Assembly: GCF_012272835.1 (NCBI RefSeq)
Contig: NZ_JAAWWK010000003.1
Location: forward strand, 124,001-188,000
Source of the DNA: Spongiibacter thalassae
GTDB lineage: Bacteria > Pseudomonadota > Gammaproteobacteria > Pseudomonadales > Spongiibacteraceae
Length of the DNA stretch: 64,000 nt
Direction of reading: 5' to 3'
Shown: piece by piece, positions 8,269 through 16,581 of the stretch
Numbering within the stretch: the stretch's first letter is position 1
How the letters are laid out: each line of letters opens with the position of its first letter
The notes under the pieces: model-generated
What the model was told of the DNA's origin: nothing
Seen by the model: only the letters and a program-made list of their open reading frames with translations
Databases searched by the model: none
Translations under genes and position numbers: made by a program

Positions 8269-9177
8269 TTAGTCTGCCATGGCCTCGGCGTTCGCATGTT
8301 GGTTCGCGAAAACGCCGGAAATAAATCGGTTTATAGCCGCCAATACTTCACTGTTATCGCGCTTAAATCCGCTGAAGGCGAGTAAGGGCGTGGCGTGGTT
8401 GCCGGGTAACAACACGAGTTCGACCGGGTTGTGATGCTCGCGGAGCTCTCTGGCTAGCCGTTCGCTGTTGAACGCGCCGACAGTGCGGTCATTACTGCTG
8501 TGGATCAATAAGGCGGGCGGGGCGCTGCTCGTTGCAAAATTTATGGGGTTGCCGTCGTGATAATTCTCCGGTGAGGCGAATATCGCCGCAACCTTTGCCG
8601 CCTTGGGCGGCAGAAAGTCGTAGGGGCCAGAGAGGCCGATAACACCTTTTATCCAGTTATTCGGCGTGCCGTTATAGGGTGCCAGATAGCGTGGGTCGAG
8701 GCTGAGGCTGAGCGCCGAATGGGCACCGGCGGAATGGCCGGCGAGATACAGCTGTTGCGGGTCGCCGCCGTGGTGGCTGGCGATCTGCCTCAAATGGGCC
8801 GTTGCCGCTGCGGCATCTTCGATAAAGGCGGGAAAGACAACCTCGGGATAGAGTCGATAGCTGATGATAGCCGCGAGATAGCCTTGCTGGGCCAGCGTTT
8901 CCCCGACAAAGCGGTATTCCTCACGCTCACCTGACGACCAATAGCCGCCGTGAATAAACAGCACAACCGGGAGGTTTTCGCCTTGTGTTGGCCGGTAGAG
9001 ATCCATTTTCTGCCGGGCGTGGGGGCCATAGCTCAAGTTGTGTACAGCGCGGGTGTCGCCAGCGTGACTGAGCCAGTTAACCGCGCGAAGGGCGCAGCCG
9101 GTAATCGAAAACATAACAAACAGCAATCCGAGTAATTTAAGTGTCCCCCAAAGGTGGGAGATTAACCTGTTAAGCAT
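8269..9177 (-). CDS. alpha/beta hydrolase (carboxylesterase-like), probable lipoprotein
   Basis: About 302 residues from the ATG at 9177. LFIHGGYWSSGE is the HGG oxyanion-hole motif and GHSAGAH the GxSxG nucleophile elbow; candidate acid and base residues are in SSNDRTVG and PGNHATPL. This is the BD-FAE/HSL-like esterase fold. The N-terminus LLGLLFVMFSITGC is a signal peptide with a lipobox ending in Cys, so a lipid-anchored periplasmic or outer-membrane location is inferred. An in-frame ATG at 9219 would add 14 polar residues before the signal; neither start has a clear ribosome site. Its substrate is unknown. Confidence 0.8.
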   Translation of the reverse strand: MLNRLISHLWGTLKLLGLLFVMFSITGCALRAVNWLSHAGDTRAVHNLSYGPHARQKMDLYRPTQGENLPVVLFIHGGYWSSGEREEYRFVGETLAQQGYLAAIISYRLYPEVVFPAFIEDAAAATAHLRQIASHHGGDPQQLYLAGHSAGAHSALSLSLDPRYLAPYNGTPNNWIKGVIGLSGPYDFLPPKAAKVAAIFASPENYHDGNPINFATSSAPPALLIHSSNDRTVGAFNSERLARELREHHNPVELVLLPGNHATPLLAFSGFKRDNSEVLAAINRFISGVFANQHANAEAMAD

Positions 9178-9250
9178 GACATAACACTTGTTTAACGGTG
9201 AATGGCCTTTACGTGTCATCGCGGTGATTAGAGCAGGAGTTATATTGTGA

Positions 9251-9314
9251 TTGTTAATAGCTATTGATGTTATAGAATAGATTGTCTTTAATGATAAATG
9301 AGAATCGTTATCAT
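9251..9314 (+). promoter_or_regulatory. promoter with Fur-box-like operator upstream of the DUF2061 gene
   Basis: TTGTTA (9251-9256) and TAGAAT (9273-9278) are spaced by 16 bases. Just downstream, TGAGAATCGTTATCA (9299-9313) matches the 7-1-7 Fur consensus TGATAATNATTATCA at 12 of 14 defined positions. ATGATAA (9291-9297) and TTATCAT (9308-9314) also form a perfect inverted repeat. Iron-dependent repression of the gene at 9351 is inferred. Confidence 0.5.
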
Positions 9315-9350
9315 ATATGTGTTCGAGTAATTCTTACACAGGTAATGACC

Positions 9351-9569
9351 ATGAAAAAAACAATCAGCTTTGCCGTTATGCACTTTTCAGTGGCTTTTGG
9401 TGTGGCCTACGCCCTGACCGGCAGCTTTGTGATAGGTGGCTTGCTGGCGGTGGTTGAGCCTGCGGTTAATACCGTGGCCTTTTATTTTCACGAACGGTTT
9501 TGGGAGCGTGCATCTGCGCCTCGGTTTACCCTGAGAGTGGACGCTGGCAGTGCGACTGTGGCGGTGTAA
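9351..9569 (+). CDS. DUF2061 family small membrane protein
   Basis: A 72-residue inner membrane protein. It begins KKTISFAVMHFSVAFGVAYALTG and continues FVIGGLLAVVEPAVNTVAFYFHER, the two-helix DUF2061 pattern with its conserved Glu-Pro and HE(R/K)xW end. AGG lies eight bases before ATG 9351, while it is too close to the ATG at 9345; the frame opens at 9282 but the extra residues overlap the Fur-like site. Function of the family is unknown. Confidence 0.8.
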   Translation: MKKTISFAVMHFSVAFGVAYALTGSFVIGGLLAVVEPAVNTVAFYFHERFWERASAPRFTLRVDAGSATVAV

Positions 9570-9572
9570 CAG

Positions 9573-9782
9573 TTAACCCATCCAGTGCTTGAACAGGGCG
9601 ATGACGATGGATACGCCCACCAGCGGGAGTATCCATCGGCTTATCGATTGCTGCTTTTCCGCACTCATCTGCGGTGAAAAACGCTCGATTAGCGGAATAA
9701 GCACAATCAGTGAGAGCGCCAGAAAGCCGAGTATGGTGATTAAAGCCAAAGTGTCATTCTCCCTGCGGTGGTCTGAAAACAT
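9573..9782 (-). CDS. small two-helix membrane protein, unknown function
   Basis: A 69-residue protein with two hydrophobic segments (LALITILGFLALSLIVLIPL and WILPLVGVSIVIALF) separated by a short polar loop. It ends three bases from the convergent DUF2061 stop. The ATG at 9782 has no good ribosome site; a TTG at 9749 (residue 12) is preceded by GGGAG at normal spacing and may be the true start, giving 58 residues. I do not recognise the family. Confidence 0.55.
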   Translation of the reverse strand: MFSDHRRENDTLALITILGFLALSLIVLIPLIERFSPQMSAEKQQSISRWILPLVGVSIVIALFKHWMG

Positions 9783-9855
9783 CCTATTTGCGCAGGGATC
9801 GAATCAATGCGCAAGACCAATGTCGCGACAGCGTCACCACTTTGGCGGGTAGCGG

Positions 9856-11043
9856 CTATTTTTTGACGATAACCGACGAACCGTGACCAAACAGGCCCTG
9901 GTTGGCAGTGATACCCACTTTAGCGCCGCTGACTTGACGGTCGCCGGCTTCGCCGCGCAACTGCCAGGTGAGTTCACAAACCTGGGCTAGAGCCTGAGCG
10001 GGAACCGCCTCGCCAAAGCAGGCCAGACCGCCGGAGGGGTTCACCGGCAGGCGACCACCCAGACGGGTAACACCTTCCCGCACCAGACTGGCGGCTTCAC
10101 CTCGTGGACAAAATTGCAAATCTTCGTACCAGTCCAGTTCCAGCGCCGACGATAAGTCATAGACCTCTGCGACGTCGACATCCTCTGGGCCGATGCCCGC
10201 TTGCTCATAAGCCTTGACCGGCAACGCCGCGCGAAAGCTATGGGCTTCAACCCCCGCTGCTGCGGCGGAATCCGTCGCGATATCCGGCATTTCGACAACA
10301 GCGCTGGCAAAGGTCGGGGTGACGGTGGATACCGCAGCGACTTTCACCGGGTTGGTCTTTCCAAGCCGTTTGGCGTAATCCATGCTGGATACGATCATCG
10401 CCGCGCCGCCGTCGGAGGTCGCACATATCTGTAACAAGCGCAGAGGATCGGCCACCATCGCTGAATTCAGTACTTCGTCCAGGGTGAATTTCTTTTTGTA
10501 GCGGGCATTGGGGTTGGTAAACCCGTGCTCGCTGTTTTTGATTTTTACCCTTGCGAAGTCTGCTTCGCTGTCGCCGTAGAGGTCAATGCGGCGGCGAGCA
10601 TACAGGGCAAAGTAGGTCGGGTTGGTAATGCCCAGGTAGAAGCGCAGCCAGTCCGGATCCTCGGGACGATAGCCCTTGGCGGGGGCGAGAAAACCCTTGG
10701 GAGTGGTGTCGGCACCCACCACAAGGGCCACTTCGCACTCACCGGAGAGAATCTTTGCCTGCGCGGCGGCGAGGGCCTGGGAGCCTGAGGCACAGGCGGC
10801 GTAGGAGGTATTTACCTGGGCACCTTGCCAGCCCAGCGCCTGGGCGAAGGTGGCGCCGGCGACATAGCCGGGATAGCCGCAGCGCATGGTCGCGGCGCCA
10901 CTGACAAAGCCAACGTCCTGCCAGGGAATGCCGGCATCAGCAAGTGCCGCACGGGCTGCATGTACGCCATATTCGGTAAAGTTTTTGCCCCATTTTCCCC
11001 AGGGGTGCATGCCAACGCCCAGAATCGCGATGTCGTTACTCAT
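9856..11043 (-). CDS. thiolase-family lipid-transfer protein (SCPx/Ltp type)
   Basis: A 395-residue cytoplasmic thiolase-fold enzyme. The nucleophile cysteine is in SYAACASGSQAL, and the C-terminal ANQGLFGHGSSVI region is conserved in Ltp-type proteins. The usual GHPxGATG histidine motif after NPSGGL is replaced by CFGEAVPAQ. In actinobacteria, thiolase relatives that pair with DUF35 proteins act as steroid side-chain retro-aldolases or thiolases. The DUF35 gene lies 24 bases upstream in the same direction, so a complex is likely. The ATG follows GGAGAACACT. Substrate unknown; steroid or branched acyl side chain is inference from family and context. Confidence 0.85.
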   Translation of the reverse strand: MSNDIAILGVGMHPWGKWGKNFTEYGVHAARAALADAGIPWQDVGFVSGAATMRCGYPGYVAGATFAQALGWQGAQVNTSYAACASGSQALAAAQAKILSGECEVALVVGADTTPKGFLAPAKGYRPEDPDWLRFYLGITNPTYFALYARRRIDLYGDSEADFARVKIKNSEHGFTNPNARYKKKFTLDEVLNSAMVADPLRLLQICATSDGGAAMIVSSMDYAKRLGKTNPVKVAAVSTVTPTFASAVVEMPDIATDSAAAAGVEAHSFRAALPVKAYEQAGIGPEDVDVAEVYDLSSALELDWYEDLQFCPRGEAASLVREGVTRLGGRLPVNPSGGLACFGEAVPAQALAQVCELTWQLRGEAGDRQVSGAKVGITANQGLFGHGSSVIVKK

Positions 11044-11067
11044 AGTGTTCTCCTAAATCAGTCGCGT

Positions 11068-11502
11068 TCAGGCCTGTGGCCGCCATTTCCAGGTAACTTT
11101 GATCGTGTCGTCGTCTTCGTGCAGAGCTTCCAATGCCAGTTCTACCGGCTGGCCTACCTTTAGTTCGTCCACCCCTACACCCTTGATAACCTGCCCAAGC
11201 ACAATCATTTTTTCGCGCTCCAGTTCCACCGCAGCAATGGCGTAGGGCACAAAGGGGTCGTCGGCAACAAAGGGCTCGGGGGGTTGGTAGCAGGCATTGG
11301 TGTAGGACCAGATTTTTCCTTCACGGCTCAAGGGCAGTTCATTGAAGCTGCTGCTGTCACAGCCTGGATTGCGGCAGTAGCTAATGGTTTTCGGGAAATA
11401 GTAGGTGCCGCAGACGGTGCACTGGGCGCCGATCAGGTGTGGCTGTTCGTGGTCGAGGCTGTACCAGCCGTCGATGGCCGCGCTTACCGGCTTGTCGCTC
11501 AT
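11068..11502 (-). CDS. DUF35 (Zn-ribbon plus OB-fold) acyl-CoA-binding partner protein
   Basis: A 144-residue protein with an N-terminal rubredoxin-like zinc ribbon, C29-TV-C32 and C44-NPG-C49 approximately (AQCTVCGTYY, SYCRNPGCDSS), followed by an OB-fold (KIWSYTNACYQPPEPF, PYAIAAVELE, VGQPVEL). DUF35 proteins form obligate complexes with Ltp-type thiolases or MaoC-like hydratases. It precedes the thiolase by 24 bases and is divergent from the two acyl-CoA dehydrogenases, a layout seen in sterol side-chain gene sets. Start supported by GGAGA. Confidence 0.87.
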   Translation of the reverse strand: MSDKPVSAAIDGWYSLDHEQPHLIGAQCTVCGTYYFPKTISYCRNPGCDSSSFNELPLSREGKIWSYTNACYQPPEPFVADDPFVPYAIAAVELEREKMIVLGQVIKGVGVDELKVGQPVELALEALHEDDDTIKVTWKWRPQA

Positions 11503-11706
11503 GGTGAATCTCCGCTGTGCTGTCGCTGGATATGGTGCACATCATGGCAAGTCACCGTGGCAAGTGTTATCGCCCAAACGGTTGAGGTGATGAGTGTATT
11601 TGTCAGCGGGGTGACAGCTTTTGCAATTGTTCGTTGTCGATGCAGGACTAAGATATTCCTGTGCCAGATGTCGCAATCAATTGGCGGCGCAACAGTGGAG
11701 ACAGCA

Positions 11707-12894
11707 ATGAAACTGGAATTTAATCCCCGGCAGGACGCCCTGCGGCGGGAACTGCGGGAATACTTTGCCGCCCTGATGACGCCGGAACTGGCGGCGGAAT
11801 GCGATGAAAGCATGGGTGAGGGTGGTGGTCCCCTGTGGCGGGAAGCATTGCGGAAAATGGGACGCGACGGCTGGATTGGGGTGGGCTGGGCCAAAGAGCT
11901 GGGCGGTCGCGGCATGAGCCCCATCGAGCAGTTTATCTTCGTTGAGGAGATTATGCGGGCGGGTTACCCCTTTCCCTTCCTGACCACCGAGTCGGTGGGC
12001 CCGCAGTTGGCGGAACATGGAAACCCGTGGCAGAAGCAGGAGATCGTGCCCAAAATCCTCACGGGAGAGTGCTTGATTGCTATCGGCTACTCCGAGCCTG
12101 GTGCCGGTACCGACCTTGCTTCACTCAAAACCACCGCCGTGCGCGATGGGGATGACTGGGTGATTAACGGCCAGAAAATGTGGACGAGTCTGGCTCACTT
12201 TTCCGACTATGTCTGGCTGGCCTGCCGTACAGATCCCGAGGCAGCCAAACCCCACAAGGGCATTAGCATGTTTCTTGTGCCGACCAGCGATCCCGGCTGG
12301 TCCTGCACGCCGGTGGTGACTCTGGGCGGGGTGCGCACCAACGCGACCTTTTACGACAATATTCGCGTGCCGGATACCGCCCGGGTCGGCGAGGTGAACG
12401 CCGGATGGAAATTGATTACCAGCCAGCTGAATCGAGAGCGGCTGAGTTTGGTGAATTTTGGCCCCACCGCTGAACTGTTTAACCAGACGGTGCGCTGGGC
12501 CCAGAACACCCTGTCGGCTGAGGGGGCGCGGGTGATCGATCAGCCCTGGGTGCAAATAAATCTGGCCAAGGTGCGCGCCGGTGTCGAGGCGCTGAAACTG
12601 CTGTGCTACAAGCAGGCCTGGGCGATGACTGAAGGGCAATTGCAAATGGCAGATGCCTCGGCAGCCAAGGTTTATGGCTCGGAATTTTTTATCGAGGTGT
12701 ATCGACTGTTGGGTGAAGTCATTGGACAAGCCTCATTGGTTCATCGTCACTCCGAAGGGGCTGAGCCAACCGCGTCGCGGCTGGAGCGTCTCTATCGCAC
12801 TGCATCGATAATCACCTTTGGCGGCGGCACCAATGAAATACAGCGGGACATTATCTCCGCCGCCGGATTGTGGATGCCCCGGGCTTCACGTTAA
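11707..12894 (+). CDS. acyl-CoA dehydrogenase, probable first subunit of a heteromeric pair
   Basis: A 395-residue flavoprotein. GYSEPGAGTDLASL and WTSLAHFSDYVWL are FAD/substrate contacts, and FGGGTNEIQRDII is the C-terminal FAD motif. The glutamate of the classical YEGT motif is absent (GGGT); a candidate catalytic Glu is in QLNRERLSL, the isovaleryl-CoA-dehydrogenase-type position. The true start is ATG 11707 after GGAGACAGCA; the frame remains open to 11284, antisense to the DUF35 gene. A second dehydrogenase follows after 29 bases. Adjacent pairs of this kind form alpha2beta2 enzymes in steroid catabolism (ChsE-type), which is the inferred arrangement. Confidence 0.88.
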   Translation: MKLEFNPRQDALRRELREYFAALMTPELAAECDESMGEGGGPLWREALRKMGRDGWIGVGWAKELGGRGMSPIEQFIFVEEIMRAGYPFPFLTTESVGPQLAEHGNPWQKQEIVPKILTGECLIAIGYSEPGAGTDLASLKTTAVRDGDDWVINGQKMWTSLAHFSDYVWLACRTDPEAAKPHKGISMFLVPTSDPGWSCTPVVTLGGVRTNATFYDNIRVPDTARVGEVNAGWKLITSQLNRERLSLVNFGPTAELFNQTVRWAQNTLSAEGARVIDQPWVQINLAKVRAGVEALKLLCYKQAWAMTEGQLQMADASAAKVYGSEFFIEVYRLLGEVIGQASLVHRHSEGAEPTASRLERLYRTASIITFGGGTNEIQRDIISAAGLWMPRASR

Positions 12895-12923
12895 TCGCGA
12901 CATATCATCAAGAGAATACGACG

Positions 12924-14060
12924 ATGGATTTTGGACTTTCGGAACAACAGCGCGATGTGCGGGAACTCGCCGCCAGTATTCTGGGTGAGCAGGTCACGGC
13001 GGAAAAACTGGCGCGCTACGATCACTATCAGCAACCCCGCTTTGACCGTGAATTATGGGCCCAGCTCGCCGAGGCGGGTCTGCTGGGGGTGGCGGTTGAC
13101 GAACAGTATGGCGGCATGGGTTTTGGCTTTTTTGAAGCGGCCCTGTTGGTGGAGGAGGCCGGTCGCACGATTGCACCGTTGCCGGTTATCAGTCATATGG
13201 TGTCGGCAATGCTGCCGCTGAGTAAATTTGGTAGCCCCGGGTTAAAGCAAGCATGGCTGCCCCAGGCAGTAAGAGGTGAGGTGCTGCTAAGTGCTGCACT
13301 GACCGAACCCGGCAATGAAAACCCATTGTCGCCAACCCGTTGCAAGGCGTCGATAGACGGGGAAAACCTCCTGCTGAACGGCGAAAAGCACGGTGTTCCC
13401 TTTGCCCAACAGTCAGACCGCATTCTGCTCGCAGCAGATTGTGAGGGTGAAAACGTCGTTGTGTTGCTCGATCCCAGGGCCTCAGGTGTAAGCTTGCACG
13501 CGATACAGGTGACCCATTACGAGCCCCAGTATCGCGTGGTGCTGGATGCCGTGCTTATTCCGCCCACAGATATTGTGGCCCGGGGAGCCGACGCTATTGA
13601 GTTGCTGCGCTACAGTAGCGAGTTGACCACCGTGGCCACGTGCGCCCACCAATTAGGGGCGGCGGATAAGGCGATGAGGATGACCGCGTCGTATACCGCT
13701 GAGCGCAAGCAGTTCGGGGTGCCAATCGCCACCTTTCAGGCGGTGGGGCACCGCGCGGCGAACTGCTTTATCGACGTTGAATGCCTGCGGTTAAATTGCT
13801 ATCAAGCAATCAGCCTGCTCGACGCGGGCAAGGGAGCGTCGCTGGAAGTGGCGATAGCGAAAATCTGGGCGGGAGACGTTGGCCACCGGGTGAGCTACGC
13901 GGCCCAGCATCTCCATGGGGGCGCAGGTATCGATAGGGATTACCCACTGTGGCGCTATTGCACCTGGTTGCGTCATAACGAGCTTTTCCTCGGCGGCTCC
14001 GCCCGCCATTTAGCCGCTTTGGGCGAGAAAATCGCCGCGGGAGAGGGCTTTTGCGCGTGA
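12924..14060 (+). CDS. acyl-CoA dehydrogenase, probable second subunit of a heteromeric pair
   Basis: A 378-residue protein starting MDFGLSEQQRDVRELAAS. The fold is acyl-CoA dehydrogenase (YGGMGFGFFEAALLVEEAGR, ERKQFGVPIATFQAVGHRAA, HLHGGAGIDRDYPLWRY), but the FAD-binding serine/threonine segment is weak (LTEPGNENPLSP) and no YEGT glutamate is present (LFLGGSARHLA). That is the pattern of the less complete chain in heteromeric steroid acyl-CoA dehydrogenases. It overlaps no gene; the start lies 29 bases after the preceding stop, with AGAG upstream. Activity probably depends on its partner. Confidence 0.87.
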   Translation: MDFGLSEQQRDVRELAASILGEQVTAEKLARYDHYQQPRFDRELWAQLAEAGLLGVAVDEQYGGMGFGFFEAALLVEEAGRTIAPLPVISHMVSAMLPLSKFGSPGLKQAWLPQAVRGEVLLSAALTEPGNENPLSPTRCKASIDGENLLLNGEKHGVPFAQQSDRILLAADCEGENVVVLLDPRASGVSLHAIQVTHYEPQYRVVLDAVLIPPTDIVARGADAIELLRYSSELTTVATCAHQLGAADKAMRMTASYTAERKQFGVPIATFQAVGHRAANCFIDVECLRLNCYQAISLLDAGKGASLEVAIAKIWAGDVGHRVSYAAQHLHGGAGIDRDYPLWRYCTWLRHNELFLGGSARHLAALGEKIAAGEGFCA

Positions 14061-14131
14061 ATTGCTAATCCGAAGGGCAGTCTGGCGCAGGTGTGCTACG
14101 TTTATGGTGAGGCCCCTTCGAGGATATCGCT

Positions 14132-14560
14132 ATGAACCGCCTGGTCGCCAACGCATCCGCTGTTGCCCTTGCAATGTCGTCATTCTCGCTATGTGTTGCT
14201 GCAGAGGATGGCGCTCAGCGCCGTTCCTGGCAAAGTGGCGTGATTCGCTCGGAAGCCGGCTACGTCGACAGCGAATCCGGCGCTCGGGTTGAGTCCATTG
14301 AAGCGACCGAAGCGGGTGACTACCGTGTGCTGGTGTCGCTGCCCCGCAGCGCCCGCCTTACTGAAATTGAGGAAGTCCGCGTCACCGCGCCGCGAATTCG
14401 TGATCAAAAACCCCTGCCCGCAGCCCGCTTTGAGTTCGTTAAAGACTATCACCATGACCGCCACGGCCTGTATATTTATGTGGGTCAGTACAAGGATCTT
14501 CCCTTTAGACTGTATTTCAAAGACCACAGTGCAGCGGAGATTCAAAATACTTCCCATTAA
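14132..14560 (+). CDS. small exported protein, unknown function
   Basis: A 142-residue protein with a signal peptide (MNRLVANASAVALAMSSFSL, cleavage near VAA-ED). The mature part is charged and beta-rich (YRVLVSLPRSARLTEIEEVRV, GLYIYVGQYKDLPFRLYF) with no cysteine. GAGG lies nine bases before the ATG. It is 71 bases after the dehydrogenase pair and 15 bases before a hydrolase gene, so it may belong to the same transcript. I do not recognise the family. Confidence 0.65.
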   Translation: MNRLVANASAVALAMSSFSLCVAAEDGAQRRSWQSGVIRSEAGYVDSESGARVESIEATEAGDYRVLVSLPRSARLTEIEEVRVTAPRIRDQKPLPAARFEFVKDYHHDRHGLYIYVGQYKDLPFRLYFKDHSAAEIQNTSH

Positions 14561-14575
14561 TGGACAGCCGTATCG

Positions 14576-15562
14576 ATGACAGATCTCACCACGGAGCAGT
14601 GCGCGACACCATCCAGCGATTCAACGACTGAAACCGGTAAGGAATCTTCACGCCAAAGTGGCACGGTGGTGGCCAATGGCATTGAGCTGTTTTACGAATC
14701 CTGGGGTAGGCCCGAGGATCCGGCCTTACTCCTGATTATGGGTCTTGGTACGCAAATGACCGGTTGGCCGGAAAATTTTTGCGCACAGTTGTGTGGTCAT
14801 GGGTTTAGAGCTATTCGTTTTGATAATCGCGATATCGGCCTGTCGCAAAAAATGGACGGGCAGAAGGCGCCCAGCCCGGTGACCCAGGTGTTGGCGAAGT
14901 GCCGGCCCGGCAAGGCGCCGTTTGGCAGAGGCGTGCCCTACACCTTGTTTGATATGGCCAACGACACCCTGGGACTGCTGGATCAGTTGGGTATTCAAAA
15001 GGTACACGTAGTGGGTGCGTCAATGGGGGGGATGATCGCCCAGATCCTCAGCGCCCGTCATCCCGAGCGGGTCGCGAGTCTCACTTCAATTATGTCTGGC
15101 CCCAGTTGGTGGGGCACCCGTCCCCATGTGACGCGCCACCTGTTGCAACGGCCAGGGAGTAGCCATGAGGCACGCATCGCGCACTCAATTAAAACCTGGC
15201 AACTGATCGGCAGCCCTGGCTGGCCACAAAGTGAGGCCGAAATTCGGCGCAAGGTCGAGGCAAGTATGGCCCGCAGCGATTACCCGGCAGGTTACAGCCG
15301 ACAATTGGCGGCAGTTATCGCGACCGGCGACCGACGTAAATTGCTACGTAGCATTGCTGTGCCAACACTGGTGATACACGGCGACAGCGATGTGATGATG
15401 CCGCTCTCCCGCGGACGGGCCACAGCTAAGCATATTCCCGGTGCGAAGTTGGAGGTAATTGCGGGTATGGGGCATAACTTTCCCGAGGCATTACACGGCA
15501 TGATCGCGCAGTTGATTGCCGATCATGCGAGTGCAGCTATTCCTGTGCCGGAGCAATTCTAA
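14576..15562 (+). CDS. alpha/beta fold hydrolase
   Basis: A 328-residue cytoplasmic hydrolase. LLLIMGLGTQMTGWP is the oxyanion-hole strand, FDNRDIGLS a conserved turn, GASMGGMIAQ the nucleophile elbow (Ser), IHGDSDVMMPL holds the acid Asp, and AGMGHNFPE the catalytic His. The pattern resembles the RdmC/aclacinomycin-methylesterase branch. The first 28 residues are polar and probably disordered. It lies close behind the small exported protein. The natural ester or C-C bond substrate cannot be told from sequence. Confidence 0.85.
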   Translation: MTDLTTEQCATPSSDSTTETGKESSRQSGTVVANGIELFYESWGRPEDPALLLIMGLGTQMTGWPENFCAQLCGHGFRAIRFDNRDIGLSQKMDGQKAPSPVTQVLAKCRPGKAPFGRGVPYTLFDMANDTLGLLDQLGIQKVHVVGASMGGMIAQILSARHPERVASLTSIMSGPSWWGTRPHVTRHLLQRPGSSHEARIAHSIKTWQLIGSPGWPQSEAEIRRKVEASMARSDYPAGYSRQLAAVIATGDRRKLLRSIAVPTLVIHGDSDVMMPLSRGRATAKHIPGAKLEVIAGMGHNFPEALHGMIAQLIADHASAAIPVPEQF

Positions 15563-15612
15563 CGAAGTCGGGCCAGGGTGGAGTGCGGAGAGCGGATAAG
15601 CCCTCATACACC

Positions 15613-16422
15613 TTATTTTTCAAACACCGTCGCTACCTGACGACTGAATAGAGCGGGTCGGCCATCCGGCGTCCATACGGTGGCGTAGTTGTTGTAGTAA
15701 CCGTCGCTGGCGGCCTGACAGCGGTAGTCCAGATACCACCAGCCTGCGGGGTCAACGTCGCCCATATCATCCACGGTGAGTGGAAATTCCAGATACCAGC
15801 TTAAAGAGCTGCCGACCCCGGGTGGCTTAATCATGTTGAGACCGGGCATTGGTGGTGCGTCTGCCAGGGCGATCAAGCCACATTCATCGATGGGTGTGGG
15901 TTCTTTAAAGCGAAGCCACATGGCAAAGTCACCGGACTCCGCGCCAGAAAAGGGTAGGCCTCCAGCGACCAACTGCATATCAAAGTGCTGGGTGAAGGCC
16001 GGTGTCACCCCTTCAATAAACGGCATTCGCATCCCTTTGTCGGCACCCTGTGCGGGCTGTAAGGACGGCCCCTTTACCGCAATGCGGGAGGTCCGTGCTT
16101 TGCCAAATGCGGCGCTGACGCTGGTCGCCACTTCGCCGTTGCACACCAGCTCACCCTGCATATGGGTCACTGACCCGCCGCTGCGGAGCTGGCGCAAAGC
16201 AATGTTGTGCTCGCCCTCCGGCGAGGGTCCGACAAAGCTGACTGACAGCGCGCGCAGCGCCCGTTCATCGGCCACTTGCTGGCGCATTGCGGCAACAACC
16301 AAGGCGGTACTCACGCCGCCAAAGGCGGTTCTACCCTGTAGCCAGCTGGAATCTATGCGGGCGTGGTAGCTGGTGTCCGTTTGGGCAATGACACTGCTGA
16401 TGAGTTGTTGAAAGGCGCTCAT
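15613..16422 (-). CDS. acyl-CoA thioesterase, double hotdog (TesB-like/4HBT_3)
   Basis: A 269-residue protein with two hotdog halves. The N-terminal half carries TAFGGVSTALVVAAMRQ and ALSVSFVGPSPEGEHNI; the C-terminal half ends with DYRCQAASDGYYNNYATVWTPDGRPALFSRQVATVFE, typical of this thioesterase family. It hydrolyses acyl-CoA to free acid and CoA, probably limiting CoA trapping during degradation of odd substrates. GGAG lies just upstream of the ATG. Convergent with the alpha/beta hydrolase and divergent from the DUF819 gene. Confidence 0.85.
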   Translation of the reverse strand: MSAFQQLISSVIAQTDTSYHARIDSSWLQGRTAFGGVSTALVVAAMRQQVADERALRALSVSFVGPSPEGEHNIALRQLRSGGSVTHMQGELVCNGEVATSVSAAFGKARTSRIAVKGPSLQPAQGADKGMRMPFIEGVTPAFTQHFDMQLVAGGLPFSGAESGDFAMWLRFKEPTPIDECGLIALADAPPMPGLNMIKPPGVGSSLSWYLEFPLTVDDMGDVDPAGWWYLDYRCQAASDGYYNNYATVWTPDGRPALFSRQVATVFEK

Positions 16423-16581
16423 GGCGTGGCTCCATCGAGTAGGGTTTAAATTCCGTCTCGCACTATAGCTCTATGTGTTCACTGATAACAATAAAGGCGT
16501 GCCGGATTTATTCATCGCTTGTTGAAATAATTGTCAGAATCTGTGATCTTAGCGTAAATAACTCAATAATAGTGACTTTCC

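Noticed and set aside
11284-11706. Upstream extension of the first dehydrogenase of the pair
   Set aside because: Antisense to the DUF35 gene; the ATG at 11707 with GGAG begins the conserved fold.
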